DNA of 64,000 bases from Rhodobacteraceae bacterium M382 (GCA_025141015.1 CP081098.1:3230501-3294500); one strand, 5' to 3'. Counted from the first letter of the stretch, positions 1-9,068 are shown. Translations and numbers: made by a program. Notes: generated from the letters alone by a model not told the origin.

Positions 1-2
1 TC

Positions 3-572
3 AGCCGCAGCACTGCAGAAACCGAGATCACCGTTGAAATCAACCTCGACGGCACCGGATCATATGACAATCAGACCGGCGTCGGTTTTTTTGACCATAT
101 GCTGGATCAGCTGTCGCGCCATTCGCTGATCGACATGACCATTCGCGCCAAAGGCGATTACCATATCGACGATCACCATACCGTCGAAGACACAGGTATC
201 GCATTGGGACAGGCCCTGACCCAGGCGCTGGGGGACAAAAAGGGCATCAACCGGTATGGGGCCTGCCACCTGCCGATGGATGACGCCCAGGTGCGGTGTG
301 CGTTGGATCTGTCCGCCCGTCCCTATCTGATCTGGAACATGGAAATCCCAACCCAAAAGATCGGTACTTTTGACACCGAACTGGTCCGCGAATTCTTTAC
401 CGCCCTGGCCACCCATGGCGGCATTACCCTGCATGTCGACCAGTTGCATGGGTTCAACAGCCACCACATTGTCGAAGCCGGGTTCAAGGCCGTGGCCCGT
501 GCCCTGCGCGTCGCGGTTGAAACCGACCCGCGCAAGGCAGATGCGATTCCATCGACCAAAGGCGCGCTGTAA
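3..572 (+). CDS. hisB: Imidazoleglycerol-phosphate dehydratase, 5' end cut by window
   Basis: This enzyme dehydrates imidazole glycerol phosphate to imidazole acetol phosphate in cytoplasmic histidine biosynthesis. The frame is open from the first bases of the window, so the true start lies upstream. The visible part includes the signature segments [30 protein letters not shown] and [12 protein letters not shown], which carry the His and Glu metal ligands of the family. It ends with the typical [15 protein letters not shown] tail. hisH follows about 1.4 kb downstream on the same strand, separated from it by an unrelated divergent pair. Identification is secure; only the first few codons are missing. 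Confidence 0.97.
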   Translation, partial: SRSTAETEITVEINLDGTGSYDNQTGVGFFDHMLDQLSRHSLIDMTIRAKGDYHIDDHHTVEDTGIALGQALTQALGDKKGINRYGACHLPMDDAQVRCALDLSARPYLIWNMEIPTQKIGTFDTELVREFFTALATHGGITLHVDQLHGFNSHHIVEAGFKAVARALRVAVETDPRKADAIPSTKGAL

Positions 573-602
573 CAACAAATTCCGGGGATGGCTTTCCCAT
601 CC

Positions 603-1244
603 TTACGCCCCCAAAGGCTGACTGGCGCGATCGCGCGCCAGCAGCCATTCACCGATCAGCAGGTTCGGCACCCAGCACAGCCAGGCAATCGCGGGATAGC
701 TGGCGTCAAACCCGACGGTTGCCATGCCCACCGGAAGGTACAGGCGCAATGTGACCGCCGCCAATGTCAACGCAGCCGAACGGATCATCCATATCCGGTG
801 CAGAGCGATACGGCGACGCATGGCATACCAGACCGCCGCTCCCGTTGTGGTCAACCACAGCGCCGACAGACCCAGAAAGCCCGCCGCAGCCACAGGCCCC
901 GCGCTGGTTGTCAGGGCCAGAACAATTCCTGCTCCGCCCGCAATCAGAATTGACGCGACATACACCCGCCCCAGCCATCGGTGCACCATGCGGTATCGCG
1001 CGCGCAGACGTTGGGAGAACTGCAACGGCAACAGAGCCAAGGCAATGGGTGCGAACCCGATATGAGCATATAGCGCCAATGGGCGATCCCGCGCGTGATG
1101 CACCATTGCGGGCATGACCAAATCGATCTGTGCCACCAAAAATCGAAACGATGCCAGGGCCACCAATACGGCCAGCACCCATATGAACATGGACAACCAC
1201 CGAACCCGATTTGGTGCCAGTGCGCGATGAGAGAGTGAAACCAT
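603..1244 (-). CDS. DUF2306 family membrane protein
   Basis: A 213-residue integral membrane protein of the DUF2306 family, whose function is unknown. An N-terminal hydrophobic segment (WLSMFIWVLAVLVALASFRF) is followed by a loop with HARDRPLALYAHIGFAPIAL and further membrane helices, with conserved His residues (MVHRWLGRVYV, ALHRIWMIRS) that in related proteins suggest metal or heme contact. I start it at 1244 rather than 1289 because AGGAAGG sits just upstream of that ATG. It diverges from a TetR gene 84 bp away, and two palindromes fill the gap, so it is probably the TetR target. Confidence 0.8.
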   Translation of the reverse strand: MVSLSHRALAPNRVRWLSMFIWVLAVLVALASFRFLVAQIDLVMPAMVHHARDRPLALYAHIGFAPIALALLPLQFSQRLRARYRMVHRWLGRVYVASILIAGGAGIVLALTTSAGPVAAAGFLGLSALWLTTTGAAVWYAMRRRIALHRIWMIRSAALTLAAVTLRLYLPVGMATVGFDASYPAIAWLCWVPNLLIGEWLLARDRASQPLGA

Positions 1245-1264
1245 GGGGGACCTTCCTGGCGTTA

Positions 1265-1316
1265 CTTGACAGTGTAAAGTTATCATCACGTTACCTGCGA
1301 ACTTGACATTGTCAAG
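1265..1316. promoter_or_regulatory. Paired 15-bp palindromes between DUF2306 gene and tetR
   Basis: Two copies of one palindrome occupy the divergent intergenic region. CTTGACATTGTCAAG at 1302-1316 is perfect around a central base. CTTGACAGTGTAAAG at 1265-1279 has one mismatched pair. Their starts are 37 bp apart. Each contains a TTGACA string that could also act as a -35 element. The arrangement fits operators for the adjacent TetR regulator, blocking both promoters. This is inferred from symmetry and position. Confidence 0.7.
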
Positions 1317-1328
1317 GAGATCCTCAAC

Positions 1329-1943
1329 ATGCGTCCCATGTCACGCACAGCCCCCCGCTCCACCCATCATCACGGCAACCTGCGTCAGGCGCTGATTCAG
1401 GCAGGCATCGACCTCTTGGAGGAAGGCGGAATCTCTGCGTTGACCCTGCGCAAATGCGCCGTGCGCGCCGGCGTTTCACATGCCGCGCCAGCGCATCATT
1501 TCGACGGGTTGTCCGGGCTGAAATCCGCCATTGCCGAAGAGGCATTCGAGCGGTTTTCAACCTACCTGCAAACGGCGCGGGACGCGGGCGAGCAAACCGA
1601 CGCTGGGCGGCTCAGATCCGTTTGCCGTGGCTATCTGCAATTCGGAATCGACCACTCGGGTATTCTGAATATCATTTTTGGGCAACTTGGATTGGCCAGT
1701 CTGAAACCCGGAAATCGGGAAACGGCGCATGCCTATCTGATTTTGCGCGGCGTCTGCGCCCCGTTTGTCACCGCACCTATGGACCCTCGGGTTGTCGAAA
1801 TCCGGGTCTGGTCGCTGATCCATGGGTTCACTCTTTTGGCCATGTCGGGTGAATTCAACGACGCGGATCGCTCTCTGGACATGGACCTGTTTGACGCGGT
1901 CATGGATGTCCTGCCGCAAATCGCCACGCCCAACGCCTCTTGA
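1329..1943 (+). CDS. TetR/AcrR family regulator with WHG-type C-terminal domain
   Basis: A 204-residue one-component repressor. Residues about 15-60 form the TetR helix-turn-helix (LRQALIQAGIDLLEEGG, then LTLRKCAVRAGVSHAAPAHHF). The C-terminal part, with IRVWSLIHGFTLLAMSG, resembles the TetR_C_13/WHG ligand-binding domain. AAGGAG precedes the ATG at 1329 by 8 bases; an internal ATG at 1338 is a weaker alternative. It is divergent from the DUF2306 membrane gene, and two near-identical 15-bp palindromes lie between them, which suggests local autoregulation. The ligand is unknown. Confidence 0.88.
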   Translation: MRPMSRTAPRSTHHHGNLRQALIQAGIDLLEEGGISALTLRKCAVRAGVSHAAPAHHFDGLSGLKSAIAEEAFERFSTYLQTARDAGEQTDAGRLRSVCRGYLQFGIDHSGILNIIFGQLGLASLKPGNRETAHAYLILRGVCAPFVTAPMDPRVVEIRVWSLIHGFTLLAMSGEFNDADRSLDMDLFDAVMDVLPQIATPNAS

Positions 1944-1999
1944 CCCGGTCGGCGTTTGGCGTCACTTCGGACCCCGCACGACACGAAGGACACAGGGCC

Positions 2000-2638
2000 A
2001 TGCTGACAGCCATCATCGACTATGAATCCGGCAATCTGCATTCCGCTGAAAAGGCGTTTCAGCGCATGGCGCGCGAGATGGACGCCGGCGACGTCGTCGT
2101 GACCTCTGATGCCGATGTCGTGGCGCGGGCCGACCGGCTGGTTCTGCCGGGCGACGGGGCATTTCCGGCCTGTGCCGCCGAATTACGAGGCCACAAGGGC
2201 ATTTATGACGCCATGGTCGAAGCGGTCGAACACAAGGGACGCCCGTTTCTGGGGATCTGTGTGGGCATGCAGCTGATGGCCAGCACGGGGCATGAATACA
2301 CCAAAACTCCGGGGATCGGGTGGGTCGGCGGCGATGTGGTCAGGATTGACCCCGCAGACAAGACGCTAAAGGTTCCGCATATGGGCTGGAATGATCTGGT
2401 CATCGACCATGACCACCCGGTGTTTGCCGGTGTCAAAACAGGCGACCACGTCTATTTCGTGCACTCCTATCAATTTCAGGTGACCGATGCGACGGAACGT
2501 CTGGCCCATGTGGATTATGGCGGCGATGTCACGGCCGTTATTGGTCGTGACACCATGCTGGGCATGCAATTCCACCCGGAGAAAAGCCAGGACGTGGGGC
2601 TGCGGATGATCGGTAATTTTCTGACCTGGACGCCTTGA
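2000..2638 (+). CDS. hisH: Imidazole glycerol phosphate synthase, glutaminase subunit
   Basis: This class I glutamine amidotransferase delivers ammonia to HisF for imidazole ring closure in histidine synthesis. It has 212 residues, the usual length. The nucleophile elbow GICVGM places Cys87, and MQFHPEKS supplies His192 and Glu194 of the triad. The oxyanion-loop region PGDGAF is also present. I chose the ATG at 2000 because the protein then begins MLTAIIDYESGN, as in other HisH. It follows tetR by 57 bp on the same strand and may be read through from there or use its own promoter. Confidence 0.96.
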   Translation: MLTAIIDYESGNLHSAEKAFQRMAREMDAGDVVVTSDADVVARADRLVLPGDGAFPACAAELRGHKGIYDAMVEAVEHKGRPFLGICVGMQLMASTGHEYTKTPGIGWVGGDVVRIDPADKTLKVPHMGWNDLVIDHDHPVFAGVKTGDHVYFVHSYQFQVTDATERLAHVDYGGDVTAVIGRDTMLGMQFHPEKSQDVGLRMIGNFLTWTP

Positions 2639-2796
2639 CCCCCGGTTGCGCCAAGGCACCCGCCCCCTGTCGCAGGTCATGCGCAGCGGGCCGCCCAGCC
2701 AGATCGGGGCTAAAAGAAAACAACCCCGCCTCATGGCCCGGAGCAAGCCCATTTAACCGATTGGCCCATCAAAGCGCGTGTCAGATGGTATGTCAT
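2639..2796. other. Non-coding stretch after hisH
   Basis: The stretch between the end of hisH and the amidohydrolase remnant shows no credible gene, hairpin or RNA. Short open frames on both strands look random in composition. Confidence 0.5.
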
Positions 2797-3219
2797 TCAG
2801 CGCATGAGATGCCTCGGGCATATTGAAATGCGGGCCCAGGCATGGTCGTCCAAGGGCACAAAACGCCCCGCTTCCTGAACCGAAAAGCGGATTGCCGCGC
2901 CCGGGAATACATCCGTGCGCTTTTTGCTGCGTTCTACAACGACGGTCCCGCTCACCACCACATACGGGATGCCGGTCGTCGGTAGTGTACCCACAGTGTC
3001 CTCCGAATTACCGACAACTCCTTTGGGATCAAGCACAACACTATCTGTGACCAATCCCTCTTGCATTCGGCCAGAGACTTGCATTGATTTCAGTCTCGTG
3101 TCGCCCAAATGTTTGGCTACGTTTTTGCTGAAGATTGTCAGGACATGCATCAAGTGGATGTCATATTCGCGCGCGACCATAATGGACCCGGCGGTATAGG
3201 GGTAATATCCGCCCAGATG
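2797..3219 (-). pseudogene. C-terminal remnant of a D-aminoacylase-like amidohydrolase
   Basis: The minus strand encodes only the last part of an N-acyl-D-amino-acid deacylase-type amidohydrolase. Recognisable segments are VAKHLGDTRLKSMQ, GRMQEGLVTDSVVLDP, TTGIPYVVVSGTVVV and DVFPGAAIRF, which match the end of the barrel and the closing beta-sandwich of that family. The frame is open back to an in-frame TAA at about 3220-3222, and the roughly 350-450 residues that should precede it, including the metal-binding HxH motif, are absent. The first ATG is at 3180. I read this as a decayed gene rather than a small functional protein. Confidence 0.7.
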
Positions 3220-3391
3220 TTACAATCTGGCCCCCGCAGCCCAACGATCAGGACCTGAACCGGTTGCCAGCCGTCGTTAGACGACCGCGCAGGCAGACGC
3301 CGTTCGGTCCTGCAGAGGCGACAATTGAAGTGACAACACCACCGGAACGACGCATGGGCCTGTTCAGTCGCCCGGTTGGGTTACCATCGCC
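3220..3391. other. Non-coding gap next to the amidohydrolase remnant
   Basis: No gene or RNA is visible here. It probably holds degraded sequence from the lost 5' part of the amidohydrolase, but I cannot align any of it to that family. Confidence 0.4.
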
Positions 3392-4888
3392 TCACAACTG
3401 CTTGCGCAGTTCGGTTTTCAGCACCTTGCCATAATTGTTCTTGGGCAAAGCGGAGATGCGGACATAGGCCTTGGGGCGTTTAAAACGGGCGATATGATCG
3501 TTGCACAGAGCGTCCAGCTCTTCGTCCGCAGCCTCGCCCACGACAAAGGCCACGACTTCCTCTCCCCAATCAGCGTGCGCGCGCCCCACAACCGACGCCT
3601 CGGAAACCTTGGGGTGCATCAAAAGCACCTCCTCCACCTCGCGCGGATAGACGTTGGAGCCGCCGGTGATGATCATGTCCTTGGACCGGTCCTGAAGTGT
3701 GACATAGCCATCAGCGTCCATCACCCCCATGTCCCCTGTCATCAGCCAATCGTTGATCAACGTCTTGGCGGTGGCTTCGGGGTTTTGCCAATAGCCGGGC
3801 ATGACGATGTCGCCCTTGACCATGATTTCACCGTGTTCCCCAACCGGCAGGATTTCGCCCTGGGGGGTGCCGATCTCTACCTCGACCGGGCTTTGGGCGC
3901 GCCCGACACTGGCCAGCCGTTCCCGCCAGCGCGGATGGCTGCGATCGCTGACGTCGTGGCGGGACAGCGCGGTGATCCCCATCGGGCATTCCCCCTGCCC
4001 GTATATCTGTACGAACACCGGACCAAAATGGTCCACGGCTTCGGTGATGTCGGCCACATACATCGGCCCACCGGCATACACGATGGTGCGCAGCCCCTGC
4101 CCTGACCGCCCCAACTGTTTCGCGACGGCCGTCAATCTGGTCACCATCGTGGGGGCGCAAAACATGTGCACCCGGCCAAAGTGTTCGGCCAGGTCAAAGA
4201 TCTCGGGTTCGTCGAACCCTGCGGACACCGGGCAAATATGGGCAGCACCTGCCAGAACATGCAGCATGTTATAGATCCCGGCCCCGTGGCTCATCGGCGC
4301 GGCATACAGCGTCTGGTCCTCAGGGCCGACCCTGTCCACTTCGGCGAAATAGGCCAGTGACATGGAGATCAGCATCCGGTGGGTGATCATCACACCCTTG
4401 GGTTTGCCAGTGGTGCCGGAGGTATAAAACAACCAGGCCAAATCATCCGACGCCACCCGCGTCGGTTCCGCGACCGGATGGGCGGTTTGGGAATCGCAAT
4501 ACTCAGGTCCGGTGATGTCAATGCAGCGCGTCACAGCCCCTGCGCTGGCCACAGATTCGGTCAGCCCCGGAGACGTGAACGCCAGAGCAGCACCTGAGTT
4601 TTCAAGAATAAAGGCGGCTTCGCGCCCATGGAGTTTGGCATTGATCGGAACCACCGCAGCTCCTGCGTACCAGATACCATATTGCGCAATCAGGTAATCG
4701 GGGCAGTTCTTCATAAAAATCGCGACACGATCACCTGGCCCGATGCCCTGGGAAATCAGCCACCCCGCGACCCGGGCCGCCCGGTCGTGAAACCCGGCGT
4801 AATCCGCCACCAAATCGGTTCCCAGATACAATGCCGGACGATCCCCGCCCGTCTGTGCCTGACGATACAGCCAATGCCCCAAATTCAT
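3392..4888 (-). CDS. AMP-dependent acyl-CoA synthetase
   Basis: An ANL-superfamily ligase that adenylates a carboxylic acid and transfers it to CoA. The P-loop-like motif YTSGTTGKPKG, the APMSHGAG and IYGQGECPMG segments, the adenylate-binding LMTGDMG, the hinge region LQDRSKDMIITGG and a C-terminal catalytic lysine in NNYGKVLK are all visible. The substrate cannot be read from the sequence; it is probably a fatty or aryl acid. I place the start at 4888 (498 residues, MNLGHWLYRQ) because family members begin there and GGGGGA precedes it. An upstream ATG at 4954 would add 22 residues. It is divergent from the PAS-LuxR gene. Confidence 0.9.
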   Translation of the reverse strand: MNLGHWLYRQAQTGGDRPALYLGTDLVADYAGFHDRAARVAGWLISQGIGPGDRVAIFMKNCPDYLIAQYGIWYAGAAVVPINAKLHGREAAFILENSGAALAFTSPGLTESVASAGAVTRCIDITGPEYCDSQTAHPVAEPTRVASDDLAWLFYTSGTTGKPKGVMITHRMLISMSLAYFAEVDRVGPEDQTLYAAPMSHGAGIYNMLHVLAGAAHICPVSAGFDEPEIFDLAEHFGRVHMFCAPTMVTRLTAVAKQLGRSGQGLRTIVYAGGPMYVADITEAVDHFGPVFVQIYGQGECPMGITALSRHDVSDRSHPRWRERLASVGRAQSPVEVEIGTPQGEILPVGEHGEIMVKGDIVMPGYWQNPEATAKTLINDWLMTGDMGVMDADGYVTLQDRSKDMIITGGSNVYPREVEEVLLMHPKVSEASVVGRAHADWGEEVVAFVVGEAADEELDALCNDHIARFKRPKAYVRISALPKNNYGKVLKTELRKQL

Positions 4889-4997
4889 CTCGAATCCCCC
4901 AAATTCAGGCGGCGATCCCATGCGCGCCCATGTGATATCGGTCGCATGCGTCACGCCCCCTCTTCAATTCCGTAAAAATACCCGTCAAGAATACCCT

Positions 4998-5534
4998 ATG
5001 ACAGATCTTGCCTTTGATCATGCGCCGGTGGGCCTCATCGTATTGGAACAACGCATCATCCGGCGTTGCAACCTGCAATTCGCCCGGATCTTTGGCGACA
5101 CGGTCGCCGCGCTGACAGATTTGCCGGTTTTTGATCTGTACCCCAGCCCGGATGATTTCGCCCGGATCGGCGAGACATTGCAACGGATTGATCCCGCGCA
5201 GGATTATTATTCCGACGAACGCATCATGCGACGGCGCACGGGTGAATTGTTCTGGTGCCGGGTCAGGGGGCAGTCCGTGACCCCGGATCAACCGTTTCAC
5301 AGCGGGGTTTGGTCCTTTGCCGACCTGTCCGATGATCGCCCCGTGGTCTCTCTGACGCCACGCGAACGCGATGTTGCGATCCTGACCTGTCGGGGCCTGT
5401 CGGCCAAGGAAATCGGCAAACAGCTGGGGCTGAGCTATCGCACCATCGAGACCCACCGCGCCCATCTGTTGACCAAGTTCGAGGCCCGCAAGCTGCCGGA
5501 ACTGGTGGCCAAACTGTCCGGGATGCCGTTCTGA
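4998..5534 (+). CDS. PAS domain LuxR-type transcriptional regulator
   Basis: A 178-residue regulator. Residues about 8-105 form a PAS fold ([32 protein letters not shown]). Residues about 115-172 form a GerE/LuxR helix-turn-helix ([35 protein letters not shown]). There is no receiver or autoinducer domain, so the PAS part is the likely sensor. I chose ATG 4998, which gives [12 protein letters not shown]; an earlier ATG at 4920 would run into the opposing gene. It is divergent from the acyl-CoA synthetase, which could be its target. Confidence 0.88.
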   Translation: MTDLAFDHAPVGLIVLEQRIIRRCNLQFARIFGDTVAALTDLPVFDLYPSPDDFARIGETLQRIDPAQDYYSDERIMRRRTGELFWCRVRGQSVTPDQPFHSGVWSFADLSDDRPVVSLTPRERDVAILTCRGLSAKEIGKQLGLSYRTIETHRAHLLTKFEARKLPELVAKLSGMPF

Positions 5535-5682
5535 CAACAAGCGATTGCAATCCGACGTCCCGCCCCCCATGTTATCGCAGGGGTTTGGGCGCTTTTCACC
5601 GGCGACAGCTTGCCGTATAAGCCCGACAAATTTGGCATGCCCGCCCAAAAGACGGGCCATTCGGAACCGGCCGAGGATAAAG

Positions 5683-6180
5683 ATGACAAACAAGACTCAT
5701 GAAGCGGATGTGGCCTTCATCAAGGCATTGGCAGAACTGCTGCAGGAAAACGATCTGACCGAACTGAAGGTCAAGCGCGACTATGGCGCCGACGACAGCC
5801 TGGATGTTCGGGTATCGCGCCTTCAACCCGTTGCAGCGCCGGTTCAGGTTCAGATGCCTGCCGCCGCTCCGGCCGCTGGTGCAGCCGCACCTGTCGCCGC
5901 GACAGCAGCCCCTGCGGCCGCCAGCAGTGACGATCCGGCCAGCCACCCCGGCGCGGTGACATCGCCCATGGTCGGCACCGTGTACCTACAGCCTGAACCC
6001 AGCGCCCCGTCGTTCATCAAGGTTGGTGTTCAGGTGGCCGAAGGTGACACGCTGTTGATCGTCGAAGCCATGAAAACCATGAACCACATCCACGCGCCCA
6101 AAGCGGGCACCGTGAAGCGCATCCTGGTTGAAGACGGCGCCGCGGTCGAATTCGGGACGCCCCTGGTCATCGTCGAATAA
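5683..6180 (+). CDS. accB: Biotin carboxyl carrier protein of acetyl-CoA carboxylase
   Basis: AccB carries the biotin carboxylated by AccC in the first step of fatty acid synthesis. It has 165 residues: an N-terminal segment ([20 protein letters not shown]), an Ala/Pro-rich mobile linker at about 52-85, and a C-terminal biotinyl domain at about 90-165. The biotin attachment lysine is Lys131 in [14 protein letters not shown] precedes the ATG at 5683; the open frame extends further upstream, but that part is unlike AccB. accC follows after 10 bp, so the two are co-transcribed. Confidence 0.97.
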   Translation: MTNKTHEADVAFIKALAELLQENDLTELKVKRDYGADDSLDVRVSRLQPVAAPVQVQMPAAAPAAGAAAPVAATAAPAAASSDDPASHPGAVTSPMVGTVYLQPEPSAPSFIKVGVQVAEGDTLLIVEAMKTMNHIHAPKAGTVKRILVEDGAAVEFGTPLVIVE

Positions 6181-6190
6181 GGACCAGATC

Positions 6191-7540
6191 ATGTTTGACA
6201 AGATCCTGATTGCCAACCGCGGAGAAATCGCCCTACGCGTGATCCGGGCTGCGCGCGAGATGGGCATAGGTTCAGTAGCCGTGCATTCAACCGCAGATGC
6301 GGACGCGATGCATGTGCGTATGGCAGACGAATCCGTCTGTATCGGACCGCCTTCGAGCACCCAAAGCTATTTGTCGATCCCGGCCATAATCTCGGCCTGT
6401 GAAATCACCGGTGCCCAGGCGATTCACCCCGGGTATGGCTTTTTGTCCGAAAACGCCAATTTTGTGCAGATCGTCCAGGACCACGGGCTGACGTTCATTG
6501 GCCCCACTGCTGAACACATTCGAATCATGGGCGATAAAATCACCGCCAAGGATACGATGAAGGCCCTTGGTGTTCCTTGTGTGCCTGGCAGCGACGGTGG
6601 TGTTGCAACCCTGGAAGAGGCTGAAAAACTGGGAGCTGAAATCGGCTATCCGGTGATCATCAAGGCAACCGCCGGTGGCGGCGGCAAGGGCATGAAAGTG
6701 GCGCAGACTGCCGCAGACATGAAGTCCGCTTTTCAGACTGCACGTGCCGAGGGCAAGAGCAACTTTGGCAACGATGAAGTCTATATCGAAAAATACCTGA
6801 CCACGCCGCGTCACATCGAAATCCAGGTCTTTGGTGATGGCAAGGGCAACGCCGTCCATCTGGGCGAACGCGATTGTTCGCTGCAACGCCGCCACCAGAA
6901 AGTCTTTGAGGAAGCGCCCGGCCCCAGCATTTCACCCGAGGAACGTGCCCGGATCGGCAAAGTCTGTGCGGATGCGGTTGCCAATATCAATTACATCGGC
7001 GCCGGCACCATCGAGTTCCTGTACGAAAATGGCGAATTCTATTTCATCGAAATGAACACCCGCCTGCAGGTGGAGCACCCAGTGACCGAAGGCATCTTTG
7101 GTGTTGATCTGGTGCGGGAGCAGATCAGGGTTGCGGCGGGGTTGCCGATGTCGTTCACCCAGGACGATCTGGTGATCAACGGCCATTCGATCGAAGTGCG
7201 CATCAACGCGGAACGCCTGCCGAATTTTTCCCCCTGCCCGGGCCGGATCAGCCAATATCATGCCCCCGGCGGTTTGGGTGTTCGGATGGATTCGGCGCTG
7301 TATGACGGGTATTCCATCCCACCCTATTATGATTCTCTGATCGGCAAGCTGATCGTGCAGGGGCGCGATCGTCCCGAAGCGCTGGCACGTCTGAACCGGG
7401 CGCTGGGTGAGTTGATCGTCGACGGGGTCGATACCACTGTTCCGCTGTTTCACGCGCTGTTGCAGGAACCTGACATCCACGCGGGCACCTACAACATTCA
7501 CTGGCTGGAGCAATGGCTTGAGGCCAATTTGCCGGAATAA
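6191..7540 (+). CDS. accC: Biotin carboxylase subunit of acetyl-CoA carboxylase
   Basis: AccC carboxylates biotin on AccB using ATP and bicarbonate. It has 449 residues, the usual length. The N-terminal domain begins [20 protein letters not shown]. The ATP-grasp domain shows the glycine-rich loop [11 protein letters not shown], the [10 protein letters not shown] strand, [12 protein letters not shown], and [14 protein letters not shown] with the catalytic Glu and Arg. The ATG at 6191 directly follows accB and gives the canonical N-terminus; the open frame reaches back into accB but is not used. Confidence 0.98.
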   Translation: MFDKILIANRGEIALRVIRAAREMGIGSVAVHSTADADAMHVRMADESVCIGPPSSTQSYLSIPAIISACEITGAQAIHPGYGFLSENANFVQIVQDHGLTFIGPTAEHIRIMGDKITAKDTMKALGVPCVPGSDGGVATLEEAEKLGAEIGYPVIIKATAGGGGKGMKVAQTAADMKSAFQTARAEGKSNFGNDEVYIEKYLTTPRHIEIQVFGDGKGNAVHLGERDCSLQRRHQKVFEEAPGPSISPEERARIGKVCADAVANINYIGAGTIEFLYENGEFYFIEMNTRLQVEHPVTEGIFGVDLVREQIRVAAGLPMSFTQDDLVINGHSIEVRINAERLPNFSPCPGRISQYHAPGGLGVRMDSALYDGYSIPPYYDSLIGKLIVQGRDRPEALARLNRALGELIVDGVDTTVPLFHALLQEPDIHAGTYNIHWLEQWLEANLPE

Positions 7541-7562
7541 GCCGCGCTGTTTCGATGTCAGC

Positions 7563-7582
7563 GGTGCGTGCCAGCACGCACC
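7563..7582. repeat. Perfect 9-bp inverted repeat between accC and aat
   Basis: GGTGCGTGC and GCACGCACC form perfect arms around a 2-base centre. The next bases (CCTAC) extend the look of a REP-like intergenic palindrome. It could be a weak terminator after accC or a dispersed repeat. No T-run follows. Confidence 0.45.
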
Positions 7583-7618
7583 CTACATCGGCAGTGCCCC
7601 GGATTTCGGGGAGCCGAG

Positions 7619-8254
7619 ATGACCCTGACTCCCGAATTGTTGTTGCATGGTTATTCCATCGGCGTTTTTCCGATGGCAGAGCACAGGGATGATCCGGACG
7701 TCTTTTGGGTCGACCCCAAGAGACGCGGCGTGTTCCCCCTGAACAGATTTCATATCTCACGTTCACTGGCGCGCAGCCTGCGGCGACAGGATTATCAGAT
7801 CACCGTGGATCAGGATTTTGCCGGGGTTGTCGATGCCTGCGCTGATCGCGCCGATACCTGGATCAGTCAGGAAATACGCGCACTTTACATCGCGTTGCAT
7901 GACATGGGCTGCGCACATTCCGTCGAAGTTCGCGACCCGGGCGGCCGGTTGATTGGCGGCGTTTATGGTGTGGTTCTGGGGGCCGCCTTTTTTGGCGAGA
8001 GCATGTTTTCCCGGCGTACGGATGCTTCAAAGATCGCTTTGGCCCATCTGGTTGATCGGTTGCGTCGGGCCAAATTCACCTTGTTTGACACCCAATTCAT
8101 CACCGATCATCTCGCCTCTTTGGGCGCGGAGGAAATCAGCAGGGCCGCCTATCATCGTCAACTGCGTACCGCCATAGACAGCGCGGCGCATTTCCTTGCA
8201 CCCGCCATAGCGCCCGCTCAGGACGTCATACAGCGCAACACCCAGATGTCATAA
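7619..8254 (+). CDS. aat: Leucyl/phenylalanyl-tRNA--protein transferase
   Basis: Aat adds Leu or Phe from aminoacyl-tRNA to proteins with N-terminal Arg or Lys, marking them for the ClpS/ClpAP N-end rule pathway in the cytoplasm. Its 211 residues begin MTLTPELLLHGYSIGVFPM and contain the family segments FWVDPKRRGVFPL, DTWISQEIRALY, the GGVYGVVLGAAFFGESMFS core and FTLFDTQFITDHLASLG. GGGGAG lies before the ATG at 7619. Its 3' end overlaps the convergent DUF2155 gene by 37 bp. Confidence 0.96.
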   Translation: MTLTPELLLHGYSIGVFPMAEHRDDPDVFWVDPKRRGVFPLNRFHISRSLARSLRRQDYQITVDQDFAGVVDACADRADTWISQEIRALYIALHDMGCAHSVEVRDPGGRLIGGVYGVVLGAAFFGESMFSRRTDASKIALAHLVDRLRRAKFTLFDTQFITDHLASLGAEEISRAAYHRQLRTAIDSAAHFLAPAIAPAQDVIQRNTQMS

Positions 8255-8598
8255 CGCGCGTGATCCAGCGCGTTCAGCGCGGGTGAAGATGCAACCATCC
8301 ACCCTTCGAACTGCACCTGTCCGGACTCTGGATCGCGTATGATCAAAAAGGCAAAAGCATCCCCTGTCGGGTTGTCCGCCGGATATCGACATTCGCCCAG
8401 CGTAACCAGCAGCCCCAGCATTTCGGCTGTCGCACCATTCAACAGTTCGAAATCAGCGGTTTTCCCGTTAACCTTGTCGAGCCCCCGCAGCACCGCGCCC
8501 TGCCCGACCGTGGCCGGCTTGGTGGCCTCCTGTGCGATCCCAGGCCCAGAGGTCAGGCATAGGCAGGCGAGGAGACAGGCCGATACCAGCCGTTTCAC
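8218..8598 (-). CDS. DUF2155 domain protein, secreted
   Basis: A 126-residue protein with a signal peptide (MKRLVSACLLACLCLTSGPGIAQ) followed by the DUF2155 domain (GQGAVLRGLDKVNGKTADFELL, GECRYPADNPTGDAFAFLII, FEGWMVASSPALNALDHARYDIWVLRC). DUF2155 proteins are typical of alphaproteobacteria and have no established function. Its start overlaps the mlaD stop by 4 bp, so it is translated with mlaD. Its C-terminal codons lie inside the convergent aat gene. Confidence 0.9.
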   Translation of the reverse strand: MKRLVSACLLACLCLTSGPGIAQEATKPATVGQGAVLRGLDKVNGKTADFELLNGATAEMLGLLVTLGECRYPADNPTGDAFAFLIIRDPESGQVQFEGWMVASSPALNALDHARYDIWVLRCMTS

Positions 8599-9047
8599 CC
8601 TTCGTCCCCGCTTCCGGAAACGAATTTCAACAGCAGAGAGATCAGGCTGACAGACCCCTGTGTGTCCAGAATTTCATCACCGGCCTCCAATGCAAAGGGA
8701 GATCCGCCCGGCATGATTTCAACAAAATTCCCACCCAACAGGCCTTCAGAGGCGACCACGACGGCGCTGTCATCGGGAATCTCGATCCCCTGCCTGACAG
8801 AAAACTCTGTATCGGCGCGAAACGTTTCGGGGTTCAGGTCGACGCCGGTCACGGTTCCGATCTTGACGCCTGCCAGCCGCACATCAGTGCCAACGCTGAC
8901 GCCTTCGATCGACCGGAAGGATGCATTCAGCGCATAGCTTTCGCCACCGCTGGACAGACCGGCGGCCTGCCCGGCATAAACGGCAAACCCGATGGCAGCC
9001 GCCAATACGACGCCGCCAACCAGAACTTCGGTTGTGTTATGAGACAT
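8595..9047 (-). CDS. mlaD: MlaD-type MCE lipid transport protein
   Basis: The substrate-binding component of the Mla ABC system, which shuttles phospholipids across the periplasm. A single N-terminal membrane anchor (LVGGVVLAAAIGFAVYA) is followed by the MCE domain at about 35-120 (YALNASFRSIEGVSVGTDVRLAGV, then DSAVVVASEGLLGGNFVEIMPGG). At 150 residues it has the length of MlaD. No mlaE, mlaF or mlaC is nearby. It lies between the complex I NDUFA12-like gene upstream and DUF2155 downstream, all on the minus strand. Confidence 0.93.
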   Translation of the reverse strand: MSHNTTEVLVGGVVLAAAIGFAVYAGQAAGLSSGGESYALNASFRSIEGVSVGTDVRLAGVKIGTVTGVDLNPETFRADTEFSVRQGIEIPDDSAVVVASEGLLGGNFVEIMPGGSPFALEAGDEILDTQGSVSLISLLLKFVSGSGDEG

Positions 9048-9068
9048 GGTGCGCTGCCATCCGATCCC

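Noticed and set aside
586-600. Small GGATGG/CCATCC stem between hisB and the DUF2306 gene
   Set aside because: Six base pairs with no T-run is too weak to call a terminator.
99-1200. Several open frames opposite hisB and the DUF2306 gene
   Set aside because: They are shadows of real genes: their composition follows the opposite frame and none shows a family motif.
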